Below are positions 19,415 through 28,662 of a stretch of 64,000 nucleotides of DNA, piece by piece (position 1 is the stretch's first letter; every line of letters begins with the position of its first letter). A program made the translations under genes and the position numbers. The notes under the pieces are model-generated. The model did not search any database. It was not told the DNA's origin and worked only from the letters and a program-made list of their open reading frames with translations. Origin of the DNA: Saprospiraceae bacterium (GTDB lineage: Bacteria > Bacteroidota > Bacteroidia > Chitinophagales > Saprospiraceae); the NCBI GenBank assembly GCA_028282725.1, contig JANQHF010000004.1:84076-148075 (forward strand), given 5' to 3'.

Positions 19415-20799
19415 CTGATAATTTGTACGGAATCGGCATTCAATCGCGCTTTCAAAAATTTTTGAATCTCGTCTTCATCAGAACGCTGTTGTGCTTTATT
19501 CCTGTTGTTCCAATTGATCATTACCGTAGGTAAATTATGTGTAATGTCATTGAAATCCGTCGAATGCACTTTTGCCAACCCCAATCGATTGATTTTGGGA
19601 TACAGGATCTTCAATTCCTCCTGCAAATTCAGGAAGAGAATGCTGTCCAGGGATTGATTTCTCAGCATTTGAATTTCCCGGTTTTGCTCTGAAATATTTT
19701 GTTCATAAGTTTCCAGTTTCCCGGCTATCACCTGGACTTTTTCATCCAGCAGCTGTACATCTATCAGGCTGACTTCAGATGTACTGATGATATCAATCTC
19801 ATAATCGTTGACTCCATATGCAGAAAGACAAGAACGAAAGTCATCTTCTTCTTTCTGACTGACAGGATCCCCATAAACCCTGATGACTAGTTTATTTGCC
19901 ACTATGGAGTAATCATCGAGATATCTACCGCCTTCCTCCAAACAGGAAATTTTGAATGCCTCCAAATTCTTTTTCAATCTGAGTTCCTTCAGTACGCTTC
20001 GGAAAATCATAAAACTGGGAATTACCAAAGCAAGACTGAATGCGACCACCAGCAGGACATTCTTTCTCCGCACTCTTTTATCGATAAATTTTCTCGTGGG
20101 AAATTTCAAGAATCGAACGATGAGATAGGTAGACAGGGCTACAAAAAAGGTGTTTAAGAAGAAGAGGTAAAAGGAGGCAGAAGCAATTTCCCAGTCACCT
20201 GATGCCATTCCATATCCTGTTACACATAAAGGGGGCATCAATGCTGTTGCAATAGCTACGCCGGGAATGGTGGTTGAAATATCCTTTCTTGCTGTACTGA
20301 TGATACCTGCGATACCTCCGAATAGTCCGATAAAAATATCGAGGAAGGTCGGCTTGGTACGAGCAGCGATTTCAGAAGTGAGTTCATTAAACGGGGTCAC
20401 TTCAAAATAGATATAACTGGTCAACACAGCTATAATGATGGCAATGGAAAATTGAGACAATGAGTCTTTCAACGCTTCCATATCATTGATGGCGATGGAC
20501 ATACCGATTCCGAGAATTGGCGACATCAAGGGAGAGATCAGCATAGCACCAATGATGACTGCGGGGTTGTCCTGGCTCAGACCAATGGAAGCAATCACAA
20601 TCGAACACATGAGCATCCATGAATTGGCGCCGGCAAGTGAACTCTTTGACTTTATGTCCTCAATTGTAGCCTGGGAATTGACCCCTTTTTTCAGATCGAC
20701 AACATCAGCAATATAGGCCCAGAAATGTTTTGGAAAATCCCGAATATGAAAATCCAGATCAGCGTTTTGTTGATTTTTGCCTTCTTCAGGCGTTGTCAT
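19408..20799 (-). CDS. DUF389 (TIGR00341-type) membrane protein
   Basis: A 463-aa protein. Residues ~55-290 form about six transmembrane segments with the diagnostic loops NPAVIIGAMLISPLMSPILG and TIPGVAIATALMPPLCVTGYG, which identify the DUF389 hydrophobic domain. The C-terminal ~170 residues are soluble and contain a coiled coil (LDEKVQVIAGKLETYEQNI) and a C-terminal beta/alpha module. Transport has been proposed for the family but no substrate is established. The start overlaps the end of the upstream LolD-like ATPase gene by 4 bp (ATGA), so the two are translationally coupled, although the permease partner of LolD is not normally DUF389. Confidence 0.88.
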   Translation of the reverse strand: MTTPEEGKNQQNADLDFHIRDFPKHFWAYIADVVDLKKGVNSQATIEDIKSKSSLAGANSWMLMCSIVIASIGLSQDNPAVIIGAMLISPLMSPILGIGMSIAINDMEALKDSLSQFSIAIIIAVLTSYIYFEVTPFNELTSEIAARTKPTFLDIFIGLFGGIAGIISTARKDISTTIPGVAIATALMPPLCVTGYGMASGDWEIASASFYLFFLNTFFVALSTYLIVRFLKFPTRKFIDKRVRRKNVLLVVAFSLALVIPSFMIFRSVLKELRLKKNLEAFKISCLEEGGRYLDDYSIVANKLVIRVYGDPVSQKEEDDFRSCLSAYGVNDYEIDIISTSEVSLIDVQLLDEKVQVIAGKLETYEQNISEQNREIQMLRNQSLDSILFLNLQEELKILYPKINRLGLAKVHSTDFNDITHNLPTVMINWNNRNKAQQRSDEDEIQKFLKARLNADSVQIISY

Positions 20800-21449
20800 G
20801 CGGACAGTTTTTTATTGCTCAAAACCAGTGTGCGATCACACCTCTTTGCAATTTCCTTGCTGTGAGTGACCAGAACAAAGGTTTGGTTGTAATCTTTCCG
20901 CAATTTAAGAAGTAGTTCGAACAGATCTTCTGATGTATGATCATCAAGGTTACCCGTCGGTTCATCAGCAAAAACGATATCCGGTTTATTGATCAGGGAC
21001 CGCGCAATGGCGACGCGTTGTTGTTCTCCACCTGACAACTCATTGGGCTTGTGATGTATTCTTTCACCCAGCCCCAGATATTCCAGGATCTCCCTTGCCC
21101 TTTTTTCGGTTTCCTCTTTCTCCTTTCCGGCTATATAAGCGGGAAGACAGACATTCTCTAAAGCAGTGAATTCACCAAGTAAGTGATGAAATTGGAAGAT
21201 GAACCCTATCCGCTCATTTCTGAACCTGGCAATTTCTTTGTCATCCAGGGTGGTAATATCTGTATTTGAAATTGAAATGGTGCCTTTGTCAGGTGCATCA
21301 AGCGTGCCAAGGATGTGCAGGAGCGTACTTTTTCCACTTCCGCTTTTTCCAACGATAGCAGCAATTTCATTTTTGTTGATGGTGATATCCAGGTTTTGCA
21401 ACACCTGAACATTACCGTAAGACTTGGATATATTTTTACCTATGAGCAT
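20796..21449 (-). CDS. lolD: LolD-type ABC transporter ATP-binding protein
   Basis: 217 aa, with the start at 21449 ([12 protein letters not shown]...) preferred over an ATG 30 bp upstream because family members begin here. Walker A is GKSGSGKST, the Q-loop region is [18 protein letters not shown], the signature is [15 protein letters not shown] and Walker B is [12 protein letters not shown] with the H-loop in VTHSKEIA. The [11 protein letters not shown] loop and overall length fit the LolD/MacB group, which powers lipoprotein release or efflux through FtsX-type permeases. No such permease is next to it; its downstream neighbour is DUF389, coupled by a 4-bp overlap. The LolD name is by family resemblance. 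Confidence 0.85.
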   Translation of the reverse strand: MLIGKNISKSYGNVQVLQNLDITINKNEIAAIVGKSGSGKSTLLHILGTLDAPDKGTISISNTDITTLDDKEIARFRNERIGFIFQFHHLLGEFTALENVCLPAYIAGKEKEETEKRAREILEYLGLGERIHHKPNELSGGEQQRVAIARSLINKPDIVFADEPTGNLDDHTSEDLFELLLKLRKDYNQTFVLVTHSKEIAKRCDRTLVLSNKKLSA

Positions 21450-21618
21450 GGGATCAAAAGGTTGTTTTGGGATATGCAAAGATACTTTATATATTATACT
21501 TTTTGATAATATAAAAGAACATTGTTCTTATGCAATTTCAAAAATTTGCAAATTGAAACAGACGACAATTTGAAAACCTAGGGAGAACCCTGGATTATGA
21601 ATGATTGTGCTCTATAAT

Positions 21619-22191
21619 TTAGAATTTCATATATCCAAACAAGGACAGGTTGCCATTGGTCGTCTTGAATGCCTGACCCAGTTGATCGTCTGTGGCGATA
21701 CTGGAAAGACTGTTGCTGTAATTAACACCTATACCTAAATCTGAGATTTCTACAACTGCTCCGAAATTGGCGCCCCAATCTGATTTGTCCAGTCTGTCCC
21801 CGAGATTATCGATGAAGCCGGAACTCGTATCGAACAGGTAGCCGAAGTAGGGTCCTGCTTCCAGAATCAAAGCCAGGTTGTCTCCACCGACCTTCAAACC
21901 AAGATTGACCGGTACTTCTAGGTAGTGCAAATTGACATTGCCGGTGGCGCCGTTGTCCTCGGCCTTTCCACCCTTTAGATGATAGAGCAGGGCAGGCCGG
22001 ATATTCACTCCTCCGAGTCCGATATTTCCCTGGAGGCCAAGGTGATATCCCGTTTTTGAATCCATTCCAAAATCGGGGCCTCCGGAATCTACGGAGACAT
22101 TGCTGTAATTCAATCCACCGCGCAAGGCGATCTGACCTTTGAGGGGCATAATAAAACATACACAAAGAACGAAGAATATAAATTTTCGCAT
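21619..22191 (-). CDS. PorT-like outer-membrane beta-barrel protein
   Basis: A 190-aa protein with a signal peptide (MRKFIFFVLCVCFIMPLKGQ) followed by eight or so amphipathic strands (ALRGGLNYSNVSVD, GYHLGLQGNIGLGG, HYLEVPVNLGLKVGG, ALILEAGPYFGYLFD, GLGVNYSNSL-like repeats) and a terminal aromatic residue (LFGYMKF). This is the outer-membrane-protein beta-brl_2/PorT-like family common in Bacteroidota. Function unspecified: structural barrel or small-solute pore. No cotranscribed gene. Confidence 0.82.
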   Translation of the reverse strand: MRKFIFFVLCVCFIMPLKGQIALRGGLNYSNVSVDSGGPDFGMDSKTGYHLGLQGNIGLGGVNIRPALLYHLKGGKAEDNGATGNVNLHYLEVPVNLGLKVGGDNLALILEAGPYFGYLFDTSSGFIDNLGDRLDKSDWGANFGAVVEISDLGIGVNYSNSLSSIATDDQLGQAFKTTNGNLSLFGYMKF

Positions 22192-22259
22192 GGGGTCTCT
22201 TTTTTTTATTTGATGTGAACAGTCCTATAACGAAACGGATATTTGGAAGATTATTCAAA

Positions 22260-23140
22260 TCAGTAAAAAGGATAGACAGTGTAAGAGAACATTAGCCTAT
22301 GTTAAGAAAACCGGGTGGATGTATCACTCAACTTTCAGTTGGGTGCCTGCTCCTCTTATAGCGAGATGAAATTGGTGGGTTGAGGGTGAACGGAATGAAG
22401 TCGAAGACCCAAGACGATAGTCTTGGATGGAGTGAATAGCGTTAGCCAGTGTAGATGACTATGAAGGGTGTCGGATTAATTTCGCCAAGATTCCCGTCTG
22501 CCACGGAATGGCTATGCTTCGGCAGGTAGATTTTTGTCCTTTTTTATCGACTGTCCTTGATCCCGACATTCATCGTCGGGGAAAAAAGGACAGGACTTGA
22601 TATTGTGAGTTCAAGGGGTGTAAAACCCTTTGACCAGCAGGCACCATACCCCGGTGGTTGGGAGAACGTTTGTTGGTTGGATTGGTTTGACGACTAACGG
22701 CCGAAGACTATATCGAGAACCACCTACCCGCAGCAACTCATCTCGCCATGGGCGGAGCAAGCGCCCACCTCAGGCTTTGACAAGCTCAGCCTGAAAAGTT
22801 GAGCGATGATTCTTGACCAAAACACGTGATTGACTACTATATTCCGTCAAGGGTTTCCTGCTTCGCACTCACTCCGGGTTGCAGATATTTCGCCCATGCG
22901 GGGACTTTTTATTGGTTATTGGTCTATAGTCATTGCTTTGGGAATTTGAGCTATGGTATTTAGTTTTTAGTTGACAGTCCATGGTCGATAGTTGGTTGGA
23001 AACACAGTAAAAGTCACATCAACAGTTAAACAAATAACCATATAAACAGACTGATGATAAGATCCCTAGTCTTAGGTCTTTGAAGCCTGGATTTTAGTTT
23101 TTGGAAATTTGTAGTGGGGTGGTGCTACCCGCTTGATAGT
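22260..23140. repeat. Repeat-rich gene-free stretch with inverted palindromic elements
   Basis: No credible gene is present. A segment of about 490 bp (22323-22815) is bounded by related, oppositely oriented copies of one element: the left end reads CACTCAACTTTCAGTTGGG...GCGAGATGA, the right end (reverse-complemented) reads GCTCAACTTTTCAGG...GGCGAGATGA. The interior is rich in short self-complementary runs, including GTCCTTTTTT facing AAAAAAGGAC at about 22538-22592 with CCCGAC/GTCGGG inside. A second element at 22845-22915 (TTGCAGATATTTCGCCCATG, then CGGGGAC) matches the repeats near 63.7 and 64.0 kb. These look like REP/MITE-type dispersed repeats or a structured RNA element; no transposase is present. 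Confidence 0.6.
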
Positions 23141-24310
23141 TTAATTGGTTTGATTCCACCAGTACTGAGGTGGATGTCTTTTGCCAAAGCCCAATTTATC
23201 ATCCAACCACAACAATACCTTTCTCAGAGGACTGTTGGACAACTTGATGCCCAACCTGTGATACCATTTAGAATAATCCTTGTTGTATGGGCAGACCCTG
23301 ATACAAATTGCACAATCCGAATTCATTCCCACCCAGAATTTAAAACACTTTTCCGCATTGACCGTCCATTTTTTAATACCTGATAGGCTGGAAAAATTCG
23401 GTGGCTCCTTTTGTGGAGGACCATAGGGTATGGCTTTGACCGGACATCCTTTGGCACACCTGTTGCACTGATTGCAAAACTTTTGTACTCCAAATTCTCG
23501 GGGTCGATCGGCAATGAGTGGCAGATCCGTAAATACCTTGGCAATACGGACATTGGGTCCGTACTTCGGTGTGATCAACAGTCCGTTTCTGCCATACTCG
23601 CCTAAACCTGCTTCTATTGCCATGGGAATACTCAAGGCCGTATCATTGAGAGAGGCAAGAGCTTCATAACCGAGGTTTGTAATGAATTGAGCAAGGGTAA
23701 TGGCACTGCTCAAGGAAGTAGAGTAACCTAATCCCGTGGATGCACCACTCAATGCAGATGGGAAAGTTTTGCTCAGCTTATAGTCCATTGGTACGACCAA
23801 GACAATTGCCATTGTCATGGATTCAGGAAATTCAAGAGCCTGGCTTTCTCCGCTGAGCCGATTATAATTGGTACGGTACACCCATCGCTTATCCAACTTA
23901 CACATACCAACCATGCCGGCACCAAACATTTTTGCGGCTTGTTTGATCCTTTGGGTATTGTATTCAGCAGAACTGTCTTTTATCTTGTTGGGAGACCCGG
24001 GTGTTGTCGAAGTATATGTATCCGTGAAACCTTCTACCTTACCCGTCTTCTGAAAATGTAATTCCCCGACATAATCCGTTAAATGCCAGCTTGCATTGCG
24101 AAAAGCATAATCCCAGTGATCAAACCCCTTTGATTTCTTGGGTTTGTAATTCGCTATGTCATAACTCTTGAAAAAATGTTTGGGATCGACCGTGTCATCC
24201 CAAATGGCCCGGTTGAAGATGTCATTCTTTTGGTCAAAACGACTGAAGGAATCATCGATTTCAAATCGCTCATCCAGGTAAGATTTCCCATTTTTTGATT
24301 CAGCACTCAT
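23141..24310 (-). CDS. Reductive-dehalogenase-like (RdhA family) double 4Fe-4S protein without Tat signal
   Basis: A 389-aa protein. The segment from ~130 to ~270 matches the RdhA core: FGAGMVGMCKLDKRWVY, MAIVLVVPMDY, then EAGLGEYGRNGLLITPKYGP and IAKVFTDLPLIADRP. Two 4Fe-4S motifs follow: CNQCNRCAKGCP at ~278-290 and a second with C-x10-C-x2-C-x3-CP (KCFKFW ... DCAICIRVCPYNK) at ~325-345. The same architecture, with corrinoid bound between, is found in reductive dehalogenases and, more distantly, epoxyqueuosine reductase QueG. Unlike respiratory RdhA it has no Tat signal and no adjacent RdhB anchor, so it is probably cytoplasmic. Dehalogenase activity is not demonstrated by sequence. Confidence 0.8.
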   Translation of the reverse strand: MSAESKNGKSYLDERFEIDDSFSRFDQKNDIFNRAIWDDTVDPKHFFKSYDIANYKPKKSKGFDHWDYAFRNASWHLTDYVGELHFQKTGKVEGFTDTYTSTTPGSPNKIKDSSAEYNTQRIKQAAKMFGAGMVGMCKLDKRWVYRTNYNRLSGESQALEFPESMTMAIVLVVPMDYKLSKTFPSALSGASTGLGYSTSLSSAITLAQFITNLGYEALASLNDTALSIPMAIEAGLGEYGRNGLLITPKYGPNVRIAKVFTDLPLIADRPREFGVQKFCNQCNRCAKGCPVKAIPYGPPQKEPPNFSSLSGIKKWTVNAEKCFKFWVGMNSDCAICIRVCPYNKDYSKWYHRLGIKLSNSPLRKVLLWLDDKLGFGKRHPPQYWWNQTN

Positions 24311-25072
24311 AGCTCAAAATCCATGAATTTTCATTCTCCGGATTAAGATACGGAAAGACGAGGTTAGTTGTTATTCGTATCACTATAGAGTGATCGGCTT
24401 AACTTCTATTTTCCACCTGATACTTCCAGATTTATCAATTGTTGAATAGGAACAAAGTTTGATGTAAATTGCTCTGCTGTATAGGTGGCTGGAAATTACC
24501 AAAATGCTCCTTCCTGTAAAGATATTTAGCTCTTACCGAGCAAACCGTAATCATCAATCTAAATTGACATCACAGCTTCATCGATTCTCTACGATTGATT
24601 ATTACTCTTCCTACAGGAAGAAATGACTACACCTTGGTCTCATATCATAATTTTTGATATTCACGCTCCTTTTTGGCTATCTTAAAATTACTTCTCTTAT
24701 TTGGACACGGGATCAAAAAGAAGCGCTGACGGCGCATTTGGTGGGTCGTCGGATGAATGAGCGATCTCGAAGAGTCGAGTACCTGTGAAGGGTTGCGCGA
24801 GTAACGGAATTTGAAGTGAGTCAACCGCGAAAGCACAACAGGCCATTCCCCCCTTCGGGTTCGGTCGCTAAAAAGTACGCCGTACTTTAGTTTCAACTTC
24901 GCTGAAAAACGCTCCTTCATGCGCCAGATTTTTGCTTACCTTTTATCTTGAAAAAGTAAGAAAGAAAAAATGTAAACAAGGGTGGGCTGATTTGCGTGAG
25001 TGCGGCTGGCGCTTAATCCACTCCTAAAGATCAAATAAAATATAATCACATACATCGCTACCTTTGGCATCT
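24311..25072. repeat. Gene-free stretch with palindromic repeat element
   Basis: No gene is supported in these 760 bp. At 24868-24888 there is a short perfect hairpin (AAAGTAC-GCC-GTACTTT). From 24926 to 25014 lies GATTTTTGCTTACC, a hairpin, AAAAAATGTAAACAAG and GGGCTGATTTGCGTGAGTGC, which matches parts of the longer repeats at 28813-29020 and 60253-60435. Reading frames crossing this region are rich in Arg and Lys and have no homology, so I regard them as chance. Confidence 0.55.
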
Positions 25073-25372
25073 ATGCCGACAACGTTGTTTTTCCTGATCA
25101 TTGGAGCATTTGGAGTTCTTGTTTTCCTCAATGTATACTTTCGGCTCAAGGTGTTGAAACATTACAAGTACCTGGTCCGAAATGAAGTACAATTTGGATT
25201 CAAGCACTTTTTTGACGAGCAATCGATGCAAAAGGAGATATTGAGCCGTTATCCGCAGCATGAGACAGAGATCCGGGCTTTTGTAAAGCTCATTAAAAAG
25301 TCAGTATTATATGCTTCTTTCTTACTGGCCTTGATCATGCTCATTGGATACTTGTTGATGCGAAATCGTTAG
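25073..25372 (+). CDS. Small two-TM membrane protein of unknown function
   Basis: A 99-aa protein; the start at 25073 (MPTTLFFLIIGAFG) is chosen over an ATG 9 bp upstream because it gives a typical membrane N-terminus. One transmembrane helix spans ~5-22, a basic amphipathic loop follows (RLKVLKHYKYLVRNEVQFG), and a second helix lies at ~78-95 (YASFLLALIMLIGYLL). It ends 13 bp before the sugar-phosphate transferase gene on the same strand and is probably in its operon. I recognise no domain. Confidence 0.65.
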   Translation: MPTTLFFLIIGAFGVLVFLNVYFRLKVLKHYKYLVRNEVQFGFKHFFDEQSMQKEILSRYPQHETEIRAFVKLIKKSVLYASFLLALIMLIGYLLMRNR

Positions 25373-25385
25373 GTGGATAGAATTT

Positions 25386-26705
25386 ATGAGACGATCTGAT
25401 TTTTTATTGGGGGTGACGGACTGGGTAATGGCACTATTGGCCTGGTTTAGCTTCTTTGTCTATCGTAAAAAAGTAGAAACAGGAATATTCGATGTTGACA
25501 TTGTCTTGTCTGACACCAAGCTTTACTATGGTTTAGTTATTATCCCGACCATTTGGTTGGTATTCTGGTCAATCCTCGGATTATATGAAGACGTACGGAG
25601 GAAGTCGCGGATACGGACTCTGTACACCACTTCCATAGGCGCATTGATCGGTTGCCTCGGTTTGCTTTTTTCCGTAATGAGGGATGATCTGACCCTTCAA
25701 TTTACAAGTTATCTCACCTCCTTTTTGGCCGTATTTCTTATTCATTGGACGCTCTTTGTTTTTGGAAGAATTCTTTACCTGTCTTTGATCAAAGTATTGA
25801 TTGCAAATAAAGTGATCCGGTTTAAACGTGGTTTCATCACGGATCATAGTATAACCATTGATGATCGGTTCAAAAATGGACATATCGTAGTCGATTCAAA
25901 GGATTTTCAAAAAGTGCTGGACGACGACGAAACAGACAACTTGTATGTGATGATTTCACAAAAGGAGCAGATCAATCGTCTGCTCCCCGAGATTATTGGT
26001 CGATCGAAAAAAAAGGCCTTGTATATCCACGAACAATCCTATGCGCTTTTGGACCTCAACATTCATGGTACTCCTTCCCTCAGGGATGCCTTTATCACAA
26101 TTTCGACATCTCCCATTTCCTCATGGGAACGCAATATCAAGCGGATCATGGACGTCACAGTCTCAATTGTGGCAATGATGCTTTTGGCACCATTATACAC
26201 ATGGTTGCGTTATCAGGTGAAGTCGGGCTCGGAGGGACCTTCGATTTACCGGCAGAAGAGGGTGGGTCTGTATGGTGAGGAATTTGAGATCCTGAAAATT
26301 CGGTCTATGGTCGAAAATGCAGAAGAAAAAGGTCCTCAATTGGCACAAGCTTCGGATGACCGTTGTACCCCAATCGGACGTTGGATGAGGCGATGGAGAT
26401 TAGACGAAATTCCTCAATTCCGGAATGTTTTGAAAGGAGAGATGTCATTAGTCGGCCCAAGGCCAGAGCGGCCGCATTATACACATCAACTATTGGAGCA
26501 AAATCCGCGTTATTCATTATTGTGGCAGGTCCGGCCCGGAATTACCTCATGGGGCCAGATCAAGTTTGGCTATGCCTCGAATATTGAAGAAATGCTCAAG
26601 AGATTCCGGTATGACCTCCTGTATATGGAGAATATGTCACTGCCTTTGGATTTGAGGATTCTATATTATACTTTGATCGTTTTGATACAGGGAAAAGGAC
26701 GATGA
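25386..26705 (+). CDS. Polyprenyl-phosphate sugar-1-phosphate transferase (WcaJ/PglC-type)
   Basis: A 439-aa protein with four N-terminal transmembrane helices (~10-130), a divergent nucleotide-binding-like middle (~140-245) and the C-terminal bacterial sugar-transferase domain (~250-439). Signatures of the last are the reentrant helix with KRIMDVTVSIVAMMLLAPLY, IYRQKRVGLYGEEFEILKIRSM, the RLDEIPQFRNVLKGEMSLVG run followed by PRPERP, and WQVRPGITSWGQI. These enzymes move a sugar phosphate from a UDP-sugar to undecaprenyl phosphate and start O-antigen, capsule or exopolysaccharide synthesis. No other polysaccharide genes adjoin it; the next gene is aroE, 10 bp downstream. Confidence 0.92.
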   Translation: MRRSDFLLGVTDWVMALLAWFSFFVYRKKVETGIFDVDIVLSDTKLYYGLVIIPTIWLVFWSILGLYEDVRRKSRIRTLYTTSIGALIGCLGLLFSVMRDDLTLQFTSYLTSFLAVFLIHWTLFVFGRILYLSLIKVLIANKVIRFKRGFITDHSITIDDRFKNGHIVVDSKDFQKVLDDDETDNLYVMISQKEQINRLLPEIIGRSKKKALYIHEQSYALLDLNIHGTPSLRDAFITISTSPISSWERNIKRIMDVTVSIVAMMLLAPLYTWLRYQVKSGSEGPSIYRQKRVGLYGEEFEILKIRSMVENAEEKGPQLAQASDDRCTPIGRWMRRWRLDEIPQFRNVLKGEMSLVGPRPERPHYTHQLLEQNPRYSLLWQVRPGITSWGQIKFGYASNIEEMLKRFRYDLLYMENMSLPLDLRILYYTLIVLIQGKGR

Positions 26706-26715
26706 TTTTAGGCGT

Positions 26716-27456
26716 ATGACTCGGAAAAGAACACGAAAATTTGGACTGATAGGTTATCCAATTACGCATTCATTCTCACCTGGATATTTTGCCAGAAAGT
26801 TTGAGAAAGAGGGTATTGCTGACGCCGTTTATGACCTCTATCCTCTTCAAGAAATTGGGGAAATTGATACTTTGGAGGGACTCAGTGGATTGAATGTAAC
26901 ACTTCCTTATAAAGAAGCTGTTATTCCTTTTTTGGATCAGGTAAATGAGGAGGCCGGCTTTGTAGGGGCAGTCAATACGATTTTATTCCAGGCGGGGAAA
27001 AAGAAAGGATTCAATACTGATGTGTATGGCTTTGAACATTCATTAATCCCGCTATTGCCGGAACATCGTGTTATCAAGTCCCTGGTCCTGGGAAGTGGTG
27101 GTGCTGCCAAGGCAGTTCAATATGTTCTGAATAAAAGGGGCATCATGTTCAAGATTGTATCACGCACCAGGGGTGACATTACATATGATGACCTGACTCC
27201 AAAAATGATTGAGGATTATCAGTTGATCGTTAATACCACTCCGCTGGGAATGTCCCCGAAAGTCGATACTTGTCCAAACATTCCTTATGATGAAATTGGA
27301 CCTCAACATATCCTCTACGATCTTGTTTACAATCCTGAGAAAACGCTATTTTTGAAAAAGGGCGAATTTCAGGGGGCGCAAATAAAAGGCGGCCTTGAAA
27401 TGCTTGAATTACAGGCTGAGAAGGCCTGGGAAATTTGGAATACCGCTAAGATTTAA
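26716..27456 (+). CDS. aroE: Shikimate dehydrogenase
   Basis: A 246-aa protein. The N-terminus (GLIGYPITHSFSPGYFARKF) binds shikimate; catalytic Lys66 lies in NVTLPYKEAVIPFLD and Asp102 in GFNTDVYGFE. The NADP-binding loop is VLGSGGAAKAVQYVL and the following basic residues (SRTR) suit NADP. Later motifs are NTTPLGMSPKVDTCPN and YDLVYNPEKTLFLKKG, then KGGLEMLELQAEKAWEIW. It reduces 3-dehydroshikimate to shikimate in aromatic amino-acid synthesis. Slightly shorter than E. coli AroE but complete. Cotranscribed with its neighbours (gaps of 10 and 6 bp). Confidence 0.95.
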   Translation: MTRKRTRKFGLIGYPITHSFSPGYFARKFEKEGIADAVYDLYPLQEIGEIDTLEGLSGLNVTLPYKEAVIPFLDQVNEEAGFVGAVNTILFQAGKKKGFNTDVYGFEHSLIPLLPEHRVIKSLVLGSGGAAKAVQYVLNKRGIMFKIVSRTRGDITYDDLTPKMIEDYQLIVNTTPLGMSPKVDTCPNIPYDEIGPQHILYDLVYNPEKTLFLKKGEFQGAQIKGGLEMLELQAEKAWEIWNTAKI

Positions 27457-27462
27457 TCTTAT

Positions 27463-28662
27463 ATGGACCTTGCTGATGAACCTCCTTCGGGACCCGACTT
27501 CACTGATACCCGCATTGCCTTTCAATCCAAGTCTGATAAAGAGCTGAAAGAGACTTACCGATTGTTCCGTTTGATGAATAACGGCTATATCGTGGATGTC
27601 GGTTCGCACCTGGCAAAAGTGGCCATGCGTCTCAACCTCCCCTTTGTTGAAAATGCCCTTAAAAAAACGATTTTCAAACAATTCTGCGGAGGGATTAACC
27701 TGATGGATTGCCAGGAAGTCATCGACCACCTGTACTCTTTTAATACACTCGCCATCCTGGATTATGGAGCCGAAGCCAAAAGCGAGGAGGAAGACCTGGA
27801 TTTTGCAGCAGAGGAATTGATTCAAGCAGTAGATTTTGCAGCCTCCAATAATTCTGTCCCCGTAGTAAGTAGCAAATTGACCGCACTTGCCGATAATGAT
27901 ATCCTTATCAAAAAGCAGGAAGGAATTGCATTTACAGGAAGTGAGGAGGCGCAGTATGAGCGATTTCTCGAACGAATAGAGAGTGTCTGCAACCGTGCAA
28001 GGAAACTCGGCGTGGGTGTCTTTATTGACGCAGAGGAGAGTTGGATACAGATCACCGTGGATGAGGTGGTTTGGGAGTTGATGAAACGGCATAACCGCGA
28101 TAAAATCACGGTGTACAATACCTATCAGTTGTATCGCCACGATAAGTTGGAACAAATTAAATCGGACTTCGAAAAAGCGCGAAAGAACGGTTTTATGCTC
28201 GGAGCAAAACTCGTGCGTGGTGCCTATATGGAAAGGGAGCGGGATCGGGCAAAAGAACTGGGTTATCCGTCACCGATCCAACCGGACAAGGTTGCAACAG
28301 ATCGCGATTATGATGAGGCCATCAAGTTTTGCCTGGAAAGATATGAGGATATCGCTATTTGCAATGCAACGCACAACCTGGAAAGCGTACAACTCATGGT
28401 GGATGAAATCATCAAACGAAAATTGCCACGCGATCATGCTCACCTGAACTTTTGTCAACTACAGGGGATGAGCGACTACATCACCTTTAACCTTTCACAA
28501 TCGGGATTTAATACGGCCAAATACGTCGTCTATGGTCCGGTCAGGGAAGTCGTCGAATACCTCATCCGTCGCGCCGAAGAAAATACAGCAGTCATCGGTG
28601 AGATGAGCAGGGAATTGTCCCTGATTACCAGTGAATTGAAGAGGAGGGGATTGCAGGATTGA
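27463..28662 (+). CDS. Proline dehydrogenase (monofunctional)
   Basis: A 399-aa protein with the PRODH beta/alpha-barrel. Diagnostic segments are VFIDAEESWIQ, TVYNTYQLYRHDKLEQI, GAKLVRGAYMERERDRAKELG with YPSPIQPDKVATDRDYDEA, ATHNLESVQ, and near the end YVVYGPVREVVEYLIRRAEEN, where the paired Arg residues contact the proline carboxylate. It oxidises proline to pyrroline-5-carboxylate with FAD and passes electrons to quinone. No P5C dehydrogenase or DNA-binding domain is fused, as is usual in Bacteroidota. It is 6 bp downstream of aroE, a proximity rather than a pathway link. Confidence 0.93.
   Translation: MDLADEPPSGPDFTDTRIAFQSKSDKELKETYRLFRLMNNGYIVDVGSHLAKVAMRLNLPFVENALKKTIFKQFCGGINLMDCQEVIDHLYSFNTLAILDYGAEAKSEEEDLDFAAEELIQAVDFAASNNSVPVVSSKLTALADNDILIKKQEGIAFTGSEEAQYERFLERIESVCNRARKLGVGVFIDAEESWIQITVDEVVWELMKRHNRDKITVYNTYQLYRHDKLEQIKSDFEKARKNGFMLGAKLVRGAYMERERDRAKELGYPSPIQPDKVATDRDYDEAIKFCLERYEDIAICNATHNLESVQLMVDEIIKRKLPRDHAHLNFCQLQGMSDYITFNLSQSGFNTAKYVVYGPVREVVEYLIRRAEENTAVIGEMSRELSLITSELKRRGLQD

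Noticed and set aside
22323..22815. Insertion sequence with transposase
   Set aside because: No open frame of transposase type lies between the inverted ends.
24645..24920. 91-codon Arg/Lys-rich open frame on the minus strand
   Set aside because: It lies within repeat DNA, has no recognisable domain and no neighbouring gene that it could belong to.
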